In this document: positions 1 through 10,568 of the stretch, piece after piece
Position numbering within the stretch: position 1 is the stretch's first letter
How the letters are laid out: every line of letters begins with the position of its first letter
Assembly: GCA_035504215.1 (NCBI GenBank)
Contig: DATJSI010000095.1
Coordinates: forward strand, 1-38,668
Direction of reading: 5' to 3'
Length of the DNA stretch: 38,668 nucleotides
Source of the DNA: Mycobacteriales bacterium
GTDB taxonomy: Bacteria > Actinomycetota > Actinomycetes > JAFAQI01
Translations under genes and position numbers: made by a program
Notes under the pieces: model-generated
Seen by the model: the letters and a program-made list of their open reading frames with translations, nothing else
Databases searched by the model: none
What the model was told of the DNA's origin: nothing

Positions 1-35
1 CCCGGTCCAGCGTGAGCGGAGGCTAGCGTAGAGCC

Positions 36-659
36 ATGAGTGCTCCCCTCCCGGAAGGCCCGGCCATGCGCGCCGCCGCCTCGGGTCTGAACCTCACCGA
101 CTCGGTCTACGAGCGGCTCCTGCGCGAGCGGATCGTCTTCCTCGGCAGTCAGGTGGACGACCCGATCGCCAACCAGATCTGCGCGCAGCTGCTTCTGCTC
201 TCGGCCGAGGACGCCGAGCGCGACATCTTCCTCTACATCAACTCGCCGGGCGGCTCGGTCAGCGCGGGCATGGCGATCTACGACACCATGCAGTTCATCA
301 CCAACGACGTGGCGACGGTTGCGGTCGGCTTGGCGGCAAGCATGGGCCAGTTCCTGCTCTGCGCGGGCGCCAACGGCAAGCGCTACGCCACCCCGCACGC
401 GCGGATCATGATGCACCAGCCCTCCGGTGGGATCGGGGGTACGGCGAGCGACATCGCGATCCAGGCCGAGCAGATGCTCTACACCAAGAAGGTGATGCAG
501 GAACGCATCGCCTTCCACACCGGTCAGACCATCGAGCAGATCGAGCGCGACTCCGACCGGGATCGCTGGTTCACCGCCGACGAGGCGAAGGACTACGGGT
601 TCGTCGACCAGGTCGTGGCGCGGGCCAACCAGGTGCCGTCCGAGGGCGCGGTCTCCTGA
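36..659 (+). CDS. clpP1: ATP-dependent Clp protease proteolytic subunit ClpP1
   Basis: Serine peptidase subunit of the cytosolic Clp protease; it stacks with ClpP2 into a tetradecamer and degrades proteins unfolded by ClpX or ClpC. The 207-residue protein is normal for the family. The triad is visible: Ser102 in AASMGQ, His127 in MMHQP and Asp176 in SDRDRWF, with the same spacing as in E. coli ClpP (25 and 49 residues). The start is uncertain: the ATG at 36 has GGAGG at 18-22, but an in-frame ATG at 66 has a better-placed GGAAGG at 53-58, and the first ten residues may be absent or processed. clpP2 follows after 32 bp, so the two are surely one operon; paired ClpP1/ClpP2 is the usual actinobacterial arrangement. 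Confidence 0.97.
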   Translation: MSAPLPEGPAMRAAASGLNLTDSVYERLLRERIVFLGSQVDDPIANQICAQLLLLSAEDAERDIFLYINSPGGSVSAGMAIYDTMQFITNDVATVAVGLAASMGQFLLCAGANGKRYATPHARIMMHQPSGGIGGTASDIAIQAEQMLYTKKVMQERIAFHTGQTIEQIERDSDRDRWFTADEAKDYGFVDQVVARANQVPSEGAVS

Positions 660-691
660 CCGGCGCATGACGAGTTCAGGAGCTGACTGAC

Positions 692-1336
692 ATGCCTCAA
701 CCACCCCAGGGTCGCTACATCCTCCCGACCTTCACCGAGCGCACGAGCTACGGGTTCAAGGAGCTCTCGCCGTACACCAAGCTGTTCGAGGAGCGGATCA
801 TCTTCCTCGGCGTGCAGATCGACGACGCGTCCGCCGACGACGTGATGGCCCAGCTGCTCTGCCTCGAGCAGATGGACCCGGACCGCGACATCTCGGTCTA
901 CATCAACTCTCCCGGCGGCTCGTTCACCGCGCTCACCGCGATCTACGACTGCATGCAGTTCATCCGGCCGGAGATCCAGACCGTCTGCCTCGGCCAGGCC
1001 GCGTCGGCCGCCGCCGTACTGCTCGCCGCGGGTACGCCGGGCAAGCGGCTCGCGCTGCCCAACTCGCGCATCCTCATCCACCAGCCCTACAGCGAGGGCG
1101 GCGGGCAGAGCAGCGACATCGAGATCCAGGCCAGGGAGATCATGCGCATGCGCGCGCTGCTCGAGACCTTCATCTCGCGGCACTCGAACCGCACGATCGA
1201 ACAGGTCAAGGAAGACATCGAGCGCGACAAGATCCTCACCGCCGACGAAGCAGTCGAATACGGCCTGGTCGACGAGGTCATTCGCAGTCGCAAGCTTTCG
1301 GCCGTACCTCCGCCGAAGCCCGTCGAATCGTCCTGA
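692..1336 (+). CDS. clpP2: ATP-dependent Clp protease proteolytic subunit ClpP2
   Basis: Second ClpP paralogue, which assembles with ClpP1 into the mixed two-ring protease of actinobacteria. It has 214 residues. The triad is Ser105 (QAASAAA), His130 (LIHQP) and Asp179 (IERDK), again with 25- and 49-residue spacing. The YINSPGGS oxyanion strand is at about 70-77. AGGAG at 678-682 lies 9 nt before the ATG and supports this start. The Pro-rich tail (VPPPKP) is typical of ClpP2-like paralogues. It is cotranscribed with clpP1; clpX follows after 209 bp, a gap long enough for its own promoter, although I see no convincing one. Confidence 0.97.
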   Translation: MPQPPQGRYILPTFTERTSYGFKELSPYTKLFEERIIFLGVQIDDASADDVMAQLLCLEQMDPDRDISVYINSPGGSFTALTAIYDCMQFIRPEIQTVCLGQAASAAAVLLAAGTPGKRLALPNSRILIHQPYSEGGGQSSDIEIQAREIMRMRALLETFISRHSNRTIEQVKEDIERDKILTADEAVEYGLVDEVIRSRKLSAVPPPKPVESS

Positions 1337-1545
1337 TCGACTAGGCCATCCGGCCGATTCGTTTGGCGACACGCCCGGTCAGGTATCGATCCGCGCCGGA
1401 TTAGGGGGGACGATGTCGGTCCGGCGCGGTACCGTCGTAGATGGGTCTCGGCACCGGGCCGGGCGCCATGACGGGCGGCTCGGGTCGAGCGGTCCGTCCG
1501 GCAGGTCGAGCCGTGTAGGTCGAGCGAGGACGTGGAGGGCATCGG

Positions 1546-2817
<1,272 letters not shown>

Positions 2818-2843
2818 CTCGGCTCTGCCGGCCGCTATCCGAG

Positions 2844-2875
2844 TTGTGGGCTGTGCGGTACTGCAGCGCTCACAA
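2844..2875. terminator. possible bidirectional terminator hairpin between convergent genes
   Basis: TTGTGGGC at 2844-2851 can pair with GCTCACAA at 2868-2875 (one G-T pair) around a 16-nt loop. The hairpin lies in the short gap between the convergent clpX and MerR-type genes, where a two-way terminator is expected. No T-run follows, and the stem is modest, so this is weak. Confidence 0.3.
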
Positions 2876-2898
2876 GCTGATCGCGGCGTTGGGTGTGG

Positions 2899-3693
2899 TC
2901 AGTCGAGCGGTTTCATGAACGACCAGAGGTGGCCCTCGCAGTCGTACGCGCCGTACTCGCGGTAGCCGTACGGCTGGTCCATCGGCGCGTAGCGGATCTG
3001 CGCGCCTTCTGCCACCGCGTGCGCATGATGTGCGTCGACGTCGTCCACGATCACCGCCACCATCCCGGTCGCGGCTCCCACCGACTGCGGCGAGCGCAGC
3101 GAGAACTCCGAGCGCTCGGGATGCAGCCACAGCACGCCGTCGCCCGCCTGCAGCTCGCCGTGCACCGCTTCTCCGGACTCGTCGTGGTTGAGCTCCCCCG
3201 GCCCGAGCCCGAAGACCCGGATCAGGTACTCGTAGGCCGCCGGCAGGTCGGCGTAGACCAGGATCGAGATTCGCTTCTGTACGCCGGTGTCGATCGCCGT
3301 CATGTCCTCCAACACCTCCAGTAGGTGGGCGCCGCGCGAGGATGCCTGCGCGGCGGGTTGCGCGAGCAGCCGAGCCAGCCGGCCGCGCAGGCGCTGTTCG
3401 GTCTCCAGCGGCCGGTCCAGCTCGTGCAGGTGAGCGGTCAACACCGACGTTGCGTCGCCGCGGTCGGCATCGAGAGCGACCGGCATGCTTGCCAGCGGCA
3501 GGCCGAGCCGCCGCAGCATGCAGACCCGGTACAAGCGCTCGACATCGCCGTCGCTGTAGAGCCGGTGCCCACCGCCGGTGCGACCCGATGGCGAGACCAG
3601 CCCGATCTCGTCGTAGTAGTGCAGGGTGCGAACCGTCAGCCCGGTGGCCCGAGCGAGTTCTCCGACCCGCCAGCCGATCTCCGAGTCCGTCAC
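2899..3693 (-). CDS. MerR-family transcriptional regulator fused to a VOC (glyoxalase-like) domain
   Basis: Likely a ligand-sensing regulator. Residues 9-32 (RVGELARATGLTVRTLHYYD) are the MerR winged-helix DNA-binding motif, followed by a dimerisation helix rich in Leu and Arg. From about 143 to the end is a VOC fold domain, ending in the typical YGYREYGAYDCEGHLW segment. VOC domains bind small ligands or act as glyoxalase, dioxygenase or drug-binding proteins; here it probably is the effector domain, though the ligand is not visible. I chose the GTG at 3693 rather than an upstream start at 3744, because a MerR-type promoter with its -10 box at 3701-3706 puts the transcript start at this codon, giving 264 residues and a leaderless mRNA. 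It stands alone on the minus strand next to valS, and nothing nearby looks like a dedicated target gene. Confidence 0.85.
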   Translation of the reverse strand: MTDSEIGWRVGELARATGLTVRTLHYYDEIGLVSPSGRTGGGHRLYSDGDVERLYRVCMLRRLGLPLASMPVALDADRGDATSVLTAHLHELDRPLETEQRLRGRLARLLAQPAAQASSRGAHLLEVLEDMTAIDTGVQKRISILVYADLPAAYEYLIRVFGLGPGELNHDESGEAVHGELQAGDGVLWLHPERSEFSLRSPQSVGAATGMVAVIVDDVDAHHAHAVAEGAQIRYAPMDQPYGYREYGAYDCEGHLWSFMKPLD

Positions 3694-3700
3694 GGAACCG

Positions 3701-3731
3701 ACCGTAGGACCTGACGTCGCGTGAGGTGCAA
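3701..3731 (-). promoter_or_regulatory. MerR-type promoter with 19-bp spacer and dyad operator
   Basis: Read on the minus strand, a -35 TTGCAC (3726-3731) and a -10 TACGGT (3701-3706) are separated by 19 bp. An interrupted dyad, ACCT-n-ACG-nnn-CGT-n-AGGT, occupies 3709-3727 inside that spacer. The long spacer containing a dyad is the hallmark of promoters controlled by MerR-family activators. The -10 box ends 7 nt before the GTG, so autoregulation and a leaderless transcript are likely. Confidence 0.7.
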
Positions 3732-3793
3732 GGTCGCCTGCCAACCGGACCGCTCGGCGGGCGGCCGGCGCTCAGTGCACACGCGGCGTGAGG

Positions 3794-6328
3794 TCACATG
3801 GTGACGTCGACGGTCAGCTCGCTTCCTTCGCTCGGCTCGAAGCTGATCGACTCGATCCGCCCGGCTCCCGCGAGGTCGGCGCCCGCCAGCCGGAGCCGGT
3901 CGAGATCCTCCGCAGCACCGCGAACCACCGCGCGCGCGATCGGCGTACGCATCGACACCTGGGCGGTCGACTTAGCGCCCCGCACGTGGGACAGCGCCAC
4001 GCTGACCAGGCCGAGCAAGGCCGGCTCGGCCTCCGCGTCCGAGGGCACCGCGAGCTCTTCGGCGGTCGGCCAGCCGGCCCGGTGGATCGAGCCTTCCCGC
4101 CACCACGACCAGATCTCCTCGGTCACGTATGGCAGGAAGGGCGCGAACATCCGCAGCAGTACGTCGAGCGCCGTGCCGAGGGCTGCCTTCGCCGACTCGA
4201 CGCCGTCGCCGCCGCGCGAGCCGTACGCGCGCTCCTTCACGAGCTCGATGTAGTCGTCGCAGAACGTCCAGAAGAACGTCTCGGTCAGCTCGAGAGCCCG
4301 GGTGTGGTTGTAGCCGTCGAAAGCACGGGTCGCCTCCGACCGGACGTCGGCCAGACCGGCGAGCAGGGAACGGTCGAGTGGTTCGGTCACCGCAGAGACG
4401 TTCGGCGATGCCCCCATGCCGAGCGCGAACTTCGACGCGTTGAGCAGCTTGATCGCCAGCCGGCGACCGATCTTCATCTGACCGGTGTCGAATGCAGCGT
4501 CGGTGCCGAGCCGCGCCGACGCCGACCAGTACCGCACCGCGTCGCTGCCGAACTCGTCGAACAGCTCGATCGGCGTTGTGACGTTGCCCTTGGACTTCGA
4601 CATCTTCTTGCGGTCCGGGTCGAGGATCCAGCCGCTGATCGCGGCGTTCGACCACGGCAGAACGTCGAACTCCAGCTGCGAGCGCACCACGGTCGAGAAC
4701 AACCAGGTGCGGATGATGTCCTGCGCCTGCGGCCGAAGATCCATCGGGAACACGCGCGACATCAGGTCGTCGTCGAAGGTCCAGCGCCCCGCGATCAACG
4801 GAGTGAGCGACGACGTCGCCCAGGTGTCCATGACGTCGGGATCGCCGATGAACCCGCCGGGCGCGCCCCGCTGGCTCTCGTCGTACCCGTCCGGGCAGTC
4901 CGACGACGGGTCGACCGGCAGCGCGCTCTCGGCCGGCACCAGCGGTTCGTCGTACACCGGGTCGCCCGCGGAGTCGAGTCGGTACCAGACCGGGAACGGT
5001 ACGCCGAAGTAGCGCTGGCGGCTGATCAGCCAGTCGCCGGTGAGTCCGTTGACCCAGTGCTCGTAGCGGACCTGCATGTGCGGCGGGTGCCACTGCAGCT
5101 CCTGGCCGCGTGCGATGAGGGTCTCGCGCAGGGTGGTGTCGCGGGCGCCGTTACGGATGTACCACTGCCGCGTGGTCACGATCTCCAGCGGCCGGTCGCC
5201 CTTCTCGTAGAACTTGACCGGGTGCGAGATCGGCGTCGGTTCGCCGTCGAGCAGGCCGGCGGCGCGCAACATCGCCACTGTCTCCTCGCGCGCGCCAAAG
5301 ACGGTCTTGCCGGCCAGGCGGGAGTACGCCGACGCGTCCACGCCGTCGGGGGCGTCGGCGAGCACTCGACCGTCCTCGCCCAGCATCGTGCGCAGCGGCA
5401 GCTGCAGCTCGCGCCACCAGGTCACGTCGGTGAGGTCACCGAATGTGCAGATCATCGCGATGCCCGATCCCTTCTCAGGGTCGGCGAGGTGATGCGCGAC
5501 GACGGGCACCTCGACGCCGAACAACGGCGTCAGCGCGGTCGTGCCGAACAGCGGTTGGTAGCGCTCGTCGTTCGGGTGCGCGACGAGCGCGACGCAGGCC
5601 GGCAGCAGCTCGGGGCGCGTGGTCTCGATCCAGATCGGGTCTCCGCCCGCGCGCCCGAACGCGATCCGGTGGTAGTTCCCCGGGCGCTCGCGGTCCTCGA
5701 GCTCGGCTTGCGCGACCGCCGTACGGAACGTGATGTCCCACAGGGTCGGTGCCTCGGCCTGGTAGGCATCGCCGCGCGCGAGGTTGCGCAGGAACGCCTT
5801 CTGCGAAATCGCGCGCGACCGCGCGTCGATCGTCCGGTAGGGGTCGGACCAGTCGACCGAGAGCGCGAGGCGCCGCCACACGGCTTCGTACGCCTTCTCG
5901 TCCTCTGCGGTGAGCACGTCGCAGAGCTCGACGAAGTTGCGCCGTGAGATCGGCAGATGGTCTTTCGCGTCCTTCGGCGGTGTCTCCGGTGCGGTGAACT
6001 CAGGGTCGTAGGGGAGCGACGGGTCGCAGCGCACGCCGTAGTAGTTCTGCACCCGCCGTTCGCTCGGCAGGCCGTTGTCGTCCCACCCCATCGGATAGAA
6101 GACCTCGCGCCCGCGCATCCGCTGGTAGCGCGCGATCAGGTCGGTGTGGGTGTAGGAGAAGACGTGCCCGACGTGCAGCGAGCCACTCGCGGTGATCGGC
6201 GGCGTGTCGATCGCATAGACCTCGGCCCGAGGGCGCGTGCGGTCGAACCGGTAGGTCCCGTCGGCTTCCCAGGCCGCCGACCATTTGGCTTCCAGCCCGT
6301 CGACGCTCGGCTTGTCAGGCACGTTCAC
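3794..6328 (-). CDS. valS: valyl-tRNA synthetase, archaeal-type
   Basis: Class I aminoacyl-tRNA synthetase that charges tRNA-Val. The HIGH motif is HVGH at 52-55, KMSKS is at 575-579, and the CP1 editing domain spans about 190-330 with TTRPE at 236-240. The form is unusual for a bacterium: TPPITASGSLHVGH and the YPMGWDDNGLPSERRV stretch, plus CTFGDLTD in the editing site, are those of archaeal (and Rickettsia) ValRS rather than the bacterial PPPNVTG...HAGIATQ type, and no C-terminal coiled-coil arm is evident in 844 residues. It starts with the GTG at 6328, back to back with folC. In Streptomyces valS lies at the same place but points the same way as folC, so this copy looks like an inverted replacement. 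No second, bacterial-type valS lies in this window. Confidence 0.93.
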   Translation of the reverse strand: MNVPDKPSVDGLEAKWSAAWEADGTYRFDRTRPRAEVYAIDTPPITASGSLHVGHVFSYTHTDLIARYQRMRGREVFYPMGWDDNGLPSERRVQNYYGVRCDPSLPYDPEFTAPETPPKDAKDHLPISRRNFVELCDVLTAEDEKAYEAVWRRLALSVDWSDPYRTIDARSRAISQKAFLRNLARGDAYQAEAPTLWDITFRTAVAQAELEDRERPGNYHRIAFGRAGGDPIWIETTRPELLPACVALVAHPNDERYQPLFGTTALTPLFGVEVPVVAHHLADPEKGSGIAMICTFGDLTDVTWWRELQLPLRTMLGEDGRVLADAPDGVDASAYSRLAGKTVFGAREETVAMLRAAGLLDGEPTPISHPVKFYEKGDRPLEIVTTRQWYIRNGARDTTLRETLIARGQELQWHPPHMQVRYEHWVNGLTGDWLISRQRYFGVPFPVWYRLDSAGDPVYDEPLVPAESALPVDPSSDCPDGYDESQRGAPGGFIGDPDVMDTWATSSLTPLIAGRWTFDDDLMSRVFPMDLRPQAQDIIRTWLFSTVVRSQLEFDVLPWSNAAISGWILDPDRKKMSKSKGNVTTPIELFDEFGSDAVRYWSASARLGTDAAFDTGQMKIGRRLAIKLLNASKFALGMGASPNVSAVTEPLDRSLLAGLADVRSEATRAFDGYNHTRALELTETFFWTFCDDYIELVKERAYGSRGGDGVESAKAALGTALDVLLRMFAPFLPYVTEEIWSWWREGSIHRAGWPTAEELAVPSDAEAEPALLGLVSVALSHVRGAKSTAQVSMRTPIARAVVRGAAEDLDRLRLAGADLAGAGRIESISFEPSEGSELTVDVTM

Positions 6329-6336
6329 AGCGCACG

Positions 6337-6359
6337 AGTCTAGGAGTCCGCCCTAGGCT
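6337..6359. promoter_or_regulatory. divergent -10 boxes for valS and folC
   Basis: Only 38 bp separate the GTG starts of valS (6328, minus) and folC (6367, plus). Minus-strand TAGACT at 6337-6342 lies 8 nt before the valS start; plus-strand TAGGCT at 6354-6359 lies 7 nt before the folC start. Both fit leaderless promoters. Their -35 regions would overlap the opposite gene start, and I see no good -35 match. Confidence 0.45.
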
Positions 6360-6366
6360 CGGGTCC

Positions 6367-7710
6367 GTGGCTTTCGACGACGTCGATCCGCTGGCCCGGG
6401 TCGACAAGGCGCTCGAGGCGCGCTTCCCGACCCGGATGGTTCCTGACCTGGACCGGATCACGGACCTGCTCGACCTGCTCGGTGAGCCGCAGCGCGCATT
6501 CCCGTCGATCCACATCACCGGCACGAACGGCAAGACCTCGACCGCCCGGATGATCGACGCGCTGCTGCGCGAGCTGGGCCTGCGTACCGGTCGCTACACG
6601 TCTCCGCACCTGGAAAGCGTCACCGAGCGGATCTGTGTCGACGGCCAGCCCCTGACGGCGGAGCGCTTCGCCGAGGTGTACGACGAGGTTGCGCCGTTCG
6701 CGGAGATCGTGGACGGCCGGCACGCGGACCGGGTCACCTTCTTCGAGCTGCTGACCGCGATGGGCTTTGCGGCATTCGCCGACGCTCCGGTCGACGCCGC
6801 CGTGGTCGAGGTCGGCCTCGGCGGTCGCTGGGATGCCACCAACGTGATCCACGCGCCGGTCGCGGTCGTGACGCCGATCAGCCTCGACCACGTCGGCATC
6901 CTCGGCTCGACGATCGAGGAGATCGCGGCGGAGAAGGCCGGTCTCATCCACGAGGGGGCCGCGGTCGTCTGTGCGGTGCAACCCGAGGCGGCCGTGGCAG
7001 TGTTGGTCGAGCGAGCTGCCGAGGTCGGCGCGACCATCGTCGCCGAGGGGCTGACCTTCGGCGTACGGTCCCGATCGGTCGCGGTGGGCGGCCAGCTGCT
7101 GGAACTGCAGGGCCTCGCTGGCGTCTACGAAGAAGTCTTCCTGCCGCTGCACGGGGCCCATCAAGCGACGAACGCGGCCTGCGCGCTGGCCGCGGTCGAG
7201 GCGTTCCTCGGGGCGGCGGATCGTGAGCCGCTCGACGCCGACGCGGTCCGCGCCGCCTTCGCGGGCGTCAGCTCACCCGGCCGCCTCGAGGTCGTGCGGC
7301 GCAGCCCGACCGTTCTGATCGACGGCGCGCACAACCCGGCCGGTGCGGCCGCGTTGGCGGCGGCGCTCGAGGACGAGTTCACCTTCGACCGGCTGGTTGC
7401 CGTGGTCGCGATCCTCGGTGACAAGGACGCGGCCGGCGTACTCGCCGAGCTCGAGCCGGTGGTGACGAGCGTCGTGGCGACCACCAACGGCTCGCCACGG
7501 GCGCTGTCCGCAGCCGAGCTCGGCGCCGTTGCGACCGAGGTGTTCGGCGAGGACCGGGTCGAGGTCGTGCAGCGACTTGACGACGCGATCGACGTCGCGG
7601 TGCAGCGCGCCGAGGCGGACGCAGCCGTCGGTGGCGCCGGCGTGATCGTCACCGGGTCGATCGTCACGGTCGGCGAAGCCCGGCACCTGTTGCGCGGGTC
7701 GAGCGCTTGA
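6367..7710 (+). CDS. folC: folylpolyglutamate synthase / dihydrofolate synthase
   Basis: Mur-ligase-family enzyme that adds glutamate to dihydropteroate and to folates using ATP. The 447-residue protein has the P-loop GTNGKTS at 52-58, the SPHL folate-site segment at about 79-82, the GLGGRWDATN motif, and the C-terminal DGAHNPAG signature of FolC. It starts with a GTG preceded by a close TANNNT box and no Shine-Dalgarno, as expected for a leaderless message. Its TGA overlaps the TTG start of the DUF4233 gene (TTGA), so translation is probably coupled. The same pair is present in Mycobacterium (folC with Rv2446c). Confidence 0.95.
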   Translation: MAFDDVDPLARVDKALEARFPTRMVPDLDRITDLLDLLGEPQRAFPSIHITGTNGKTSTARMIDALLRELGLRTGRYTSPHLESVTERICVDGQPLTAERFAEVYDEVAPFAEIVDGRHADRVTFFELLTAMGFAAFADAPVDAAVVEVGLGGRWDATNVIHAPVAVVTPISLDHVGILGSTIEEIAAEKAGLIHEGAAVVCAVQPEAAVAVLVERAAEVGATIVAEGLTFGVRSRSVAVGGQLLELQGLAGVYEEVFLPLHGAHQATNAACALAAVEAFLGAADREPLDADAVRAAFAGVSSPGRLEVVRRSPTVLIDGAHNPAGAAALAAALEDEFTFDRLVAVVAILGDKDAAGVLAELEPVVTSVVATTNGSPRALSAAELGAVATEVFGEDRVEVVQRLDDAIDVAVQRAEADAAVGGAGVIVTGSIVTVGEARHLLRGSSA

Positions 7711-8045
7711 GCGAAACGCCCGCGCCCCGCGGGCTGTATGCGCTCGGCTCGGCCGGGCTGGTGCTCGAGGCGATCGTCCTGTTGCTCGCCGGCCCGGCGG
7801 TGATCAGCCTCGAGCGCGGGCACGTCTCGGCGTTGAAGGTCGGCTACCTGTTCGGGATGGCAATCCTGCTCATCGTTGCGGCCGTCTGGCTGCGCAAGCG
7901 CGGCGGCAAGACGCTGGCCTCGCTGATCCAGCTCCTGGTGATCGCGGGCGGGGTGATCACCTGGCCGATGTACGTCGTCGGGCTGGCGTTCGCCGCGATC
8001 TGGGTCTACTGGCTACGCCTCTGGCCCCGCTCCCACGCAACCTGA
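7707..8045 (+). CDS. DUF4233 small membrane protein
   Basis: A 112-residue integral membrane protein of the DUF4233 family, found next to folC across actinobacteria; its function is unknown. Hydrophobic segments lie at about 12-33, 44-62, 71-87 and 89-106, so three or four membrane passes are likely, with the basic loop LRKRGGK in the middle. The TTG start overlaps the folC stop. Repeat array A begins at the base right after its TGA. Confidence 0.8.
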   Translation: MSETPAPRGLYALGSAGLVLEAIVLLLAGPAVISLERGHVSALKVGYLFGMAILLIVAAVWLRKRGGKTLASLIQLLVIAGGVITWPMYVVGLAFAAIWVYWLRLWPRSHAT

Positions 8046-8130
8046 CCCCACGCATGGCCCATAGGTGGTGCTGCACCCCCACGCATGGCCCATGGGTGGG
8101 GCCATAGGCCCCTGCATGGGCCATTGGCAC
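8046..8130. repeat. palindromic repeat array A (3 units)
   Basis: Three copies of the core ATGG-S-CCAT are centred at 8058, 8089 and 8120, exactly 31 bp apart, with centre bases C, C and G. The first two are flanked by CCCCAC on the left and GTGGTG or GTGGGG on the right, so each forms a near-perfect 25-bp palindrome. The linker at 8096-8113 can fold as GGGGCC with GGCCCC. The array begins immediately after the DUF4233 stop codon. The 110 bp after it, up to the AbiEi-like gene, show nothing clear. Confidence 0.85.
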
Positions 8131-8242
8131 GGCGAGGCCGGGCGGCCCGGGGCTGCCGTCCACACGGCTCGGGTGCGTCGTGACCGTTCACAGATCAGTA
8201 CCCAGGCGTCCACGGAGCGGCGTCGCGCCTGGACTGTGACCG

Positions 8243-8893
8243 ATGGACAACGCGATGTCGGAGATCCTCAGCCGGCAGGACCACGTCATCACCCGACGCC
8301 AGGCCCTGGAGCTGATGTCGCTGGACGCGCTCAGGCATCGTCTCGGTGGACCCTGGCAGATCATGCTTCCCGGCGTGTATCTGGCCCAGACCGGATCGCC
8401 CTCGCGGCGTCAGCGGCTGCGGGCAGCCCTGCTGTACGGCGGGTCGTCCGCACAGCTGGCGGACGCGACGGCACTGCATGCCTACGGCGTTCGCTACCTC
8501 CCGCCGGACCCAACCGTGCGGGTGTTGCTCGCGGCCGAGGCGAAGCGCGCCAACCGCGATGGTGTCGTCGTTCGCCGTACTCATCGAAGGCCGCAGCCTC
8601 GCATCATCGACGGTCTGCCCCACTGTCCGCCCGAGCGGGCGTTGGTTGAGTTTGCGGCGCGGGTGGGTGAGCGCCGGGTTGCGACCGCCGTGGTCGCGGA
8701 TGCGGTGCAGCGAGGCCTCGCATCCCTCGACCGGATGACGATGGAGGTCGTTCACGTCACTGGTCGCGGTGCCGGGATCGCGCGACTCGCCGTGGGAGAT
8801 GTCGTCGGTGGTGCGCGGTCGGCTCCCGGCTCGCCGGGCGCGGTCTTCCACCAGGCGTTGTGCTGCTCCGCGCGGATCCCGATGGCCCATTAG
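8243..8893 (+). CDS. AbiEi-like antitoxin-domain protein, C-terminally truncated
   Basis: The N-terminal 60 residues ([20 protein letters not shown], then [16 protein letters not shown]) match the winged-helix domain of the large actinobacterial AbiEi/DUF559 family. They are followed by the usual ALLYGG...TALHAYG region and [13 protein letters not shown]. Full-length members continue for about 80-100 residues into a DUF559 nuclease-like domain. This one stops at residue 216: its last codons, reading MAH, are the core of repeat array B, followed at once by TAG. So it appears to be cut off at the array and may be a decaying gene. No partner toxin is next to it. The ATG at 8243 is tentative; I see no clear Shine-Dalgarno, and the ATG at 8255 is an alternative. 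Confidence 0.6.
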   Translation: MDNAMSEILSRQDHVITRRQALELMSLDALRHRLGGPWQIMLPGVYLAQTGSPSRRQRLRAALLYGGSSAQLADATALHAYGVRYLPPDPTVRVLLAAEAKRANRDGVVVRRTHRRPQPRIIDGLPHCPPERALVEFAARVGERRVATAVVADAVQRGLASLDRMTMEVVHVTGRGAGIARLAVGDVVGGARSAPGSPGAVFHQALCCSARIPMAH

Positions 8894-8960
8894 TGGGGCG
8901 ATAGCCCCACCAATGGGCCATGCGTGGGGCTGGAGCCCCACCAATGGGCCATGCGTGGGC
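8882..8960. repeat. palindromic repeat array B (3 units)
   Basis: Cores are centred at 8886 (ATGGCCCAT), 8917 and 8948 (ATGGGCCAT), spaced 31 and 31 bp. The linkers GTGGGGCGATAGCCCCAC and GTGGGGCTGGAGCCCCAC are 18-nt hairpins with 7- and 8-bp stems. The first core is the last coding segment of the AbiEi-like gene, and the last unit ends 2-3 bp before the -10 box of ndk. Confidence 0.85.
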
Positions 8961-8962
8961 AC

Positions 8963-8968
8963 TAAGGT
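8963..8968 (+). promoter_or_regulatory. -10 box of ndk (leaderless type)
   Basis: TAAGGT lies 7 nt before the GTG of ndk, and there is no Shine-Dalgarno in between. Its -35 region would fall inside the last unit of repeat array B, so the array could influence ndk transcription. Confidence 0.45.
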
Positions 8969-8975
8969 GTCCGGC

Positions 8976-9386
8976 GTGGCGGAGCGCACCCTGGTCCTGG
9001 TCAAGCCCGACGCCGTACGGCGGGGCCTCATCGGCGAGATCGTCGGCCGGCTCGAGAACAAAGGTCTGATGATCCTCGCCCTCGAGCTGCGCACCCTGGA
9101 CACGGACATCGCGACTCGGCACTACGCCGAGCACGAGGGCAAGCCGTTCTTCGGTTCGCTGGTCGAGTTCATCACCGGCGGGCCGCTGGTCGCGATCGTG
9201 GTCGAGGGCCACCGGGCGATCGAGGCGGTTCGCACCCTGATGGGCGTGACCGATCCGGTCGCCTCGACGCCCGGTTCGATCCGCGGCGACTACGCGCTCG
9301 AGATCGGCCAGAACCTGGTCCACGGCTCGGACTCACCGGAGGCAGCGGCCCGCGAGGTCGCCCTGTTCTTCCCCGCGCTGGCCTGA
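8976..9386 (+). CDS. ndk: nucleoside diphosphate kinase
   Basis: Transfers the gamma phosphate between nucleoside triphosphates and diphosphates through a phosphohistidine, balancing NTP and dNTP pools in the cytosol. From the GTG at 8976 it has 136 residues, the normal size. It opens with [12 protein letters not shown], contains GSIRGDYA, and has the catalytic His in [12 protein letters not shown]. An upstream in-frame ATG at 8769 would add repeat-array sequence and is rejected. The folC-DUF4233-ndk order is conserved in Mycobacterium and Streptomyces; here the AbiEi-like gene and two repeat arrays are inserted between. Confidence 0.97.
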   Translation: MAERTLVLVKPDAVRRGLIGEIVGRLENKGLMILALELRTLDTDIATRHYAEHEGKPFFGSLVEFITGGPLVAIVVEGHRAIEAVRTLMGVTDPVASTPGSIRGDYALEIGQNLVHGSDSPEAAAREVALFFPALA

Positions 9387-9424
9387 CTGCCGGCGCCGGC
9401 AGCGGCCGAAATCGGCCATTTCGG
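9387..9424 (+). terminator. two GC-rich hairpins after ndk, probable terminator
   Basis: Starting at the base after the ndk stop, CTGCCGGCGCCGGCAG (9387-9402) is a perfect 16-bp palindrome. It is followed by CCGAAAT (9406-9412) pairing with ATTTCGG (9418-9424), with a competing stem at 9404-9417. There is no T-run, as is common for actinobacterial terminators. Confidence 0.5.
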
Positions 9425-9448
9425 CGTACGTCGGATCGGCGCTAGCAT
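9420..9448 (+). promoter_or_regulatory. possible mreB promoter
   Basis: TTCGGC (9420-9425) and TAGCAT (9443-9448) are separated by 17 bp, about 77 bp before the mreB start. The -10 is fair and the -35 weak; the placement after a probable terminator is the main support. Confidence 0.35.
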
Positions 9449-9525
9449 CAGTCACTGCCCCCAAAAATGCGCAGCTTGAACGAGCACAGCGCTTCCATTC
9501 CCCGATCCGGAAGGCGTGCGCCGAT

Positions 9526-10557
<1,032 letters not shown>

Positions 10558-10568
10558 CCGAGGAAGGA

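Noticed and set aside
3788-5947. Long plus-strand frame of 719 codons antisense to valS
   Set aside because: Arg/Val/Glu-rich shadow typical of high-GC DNA; valS on the other strand has full motif support.
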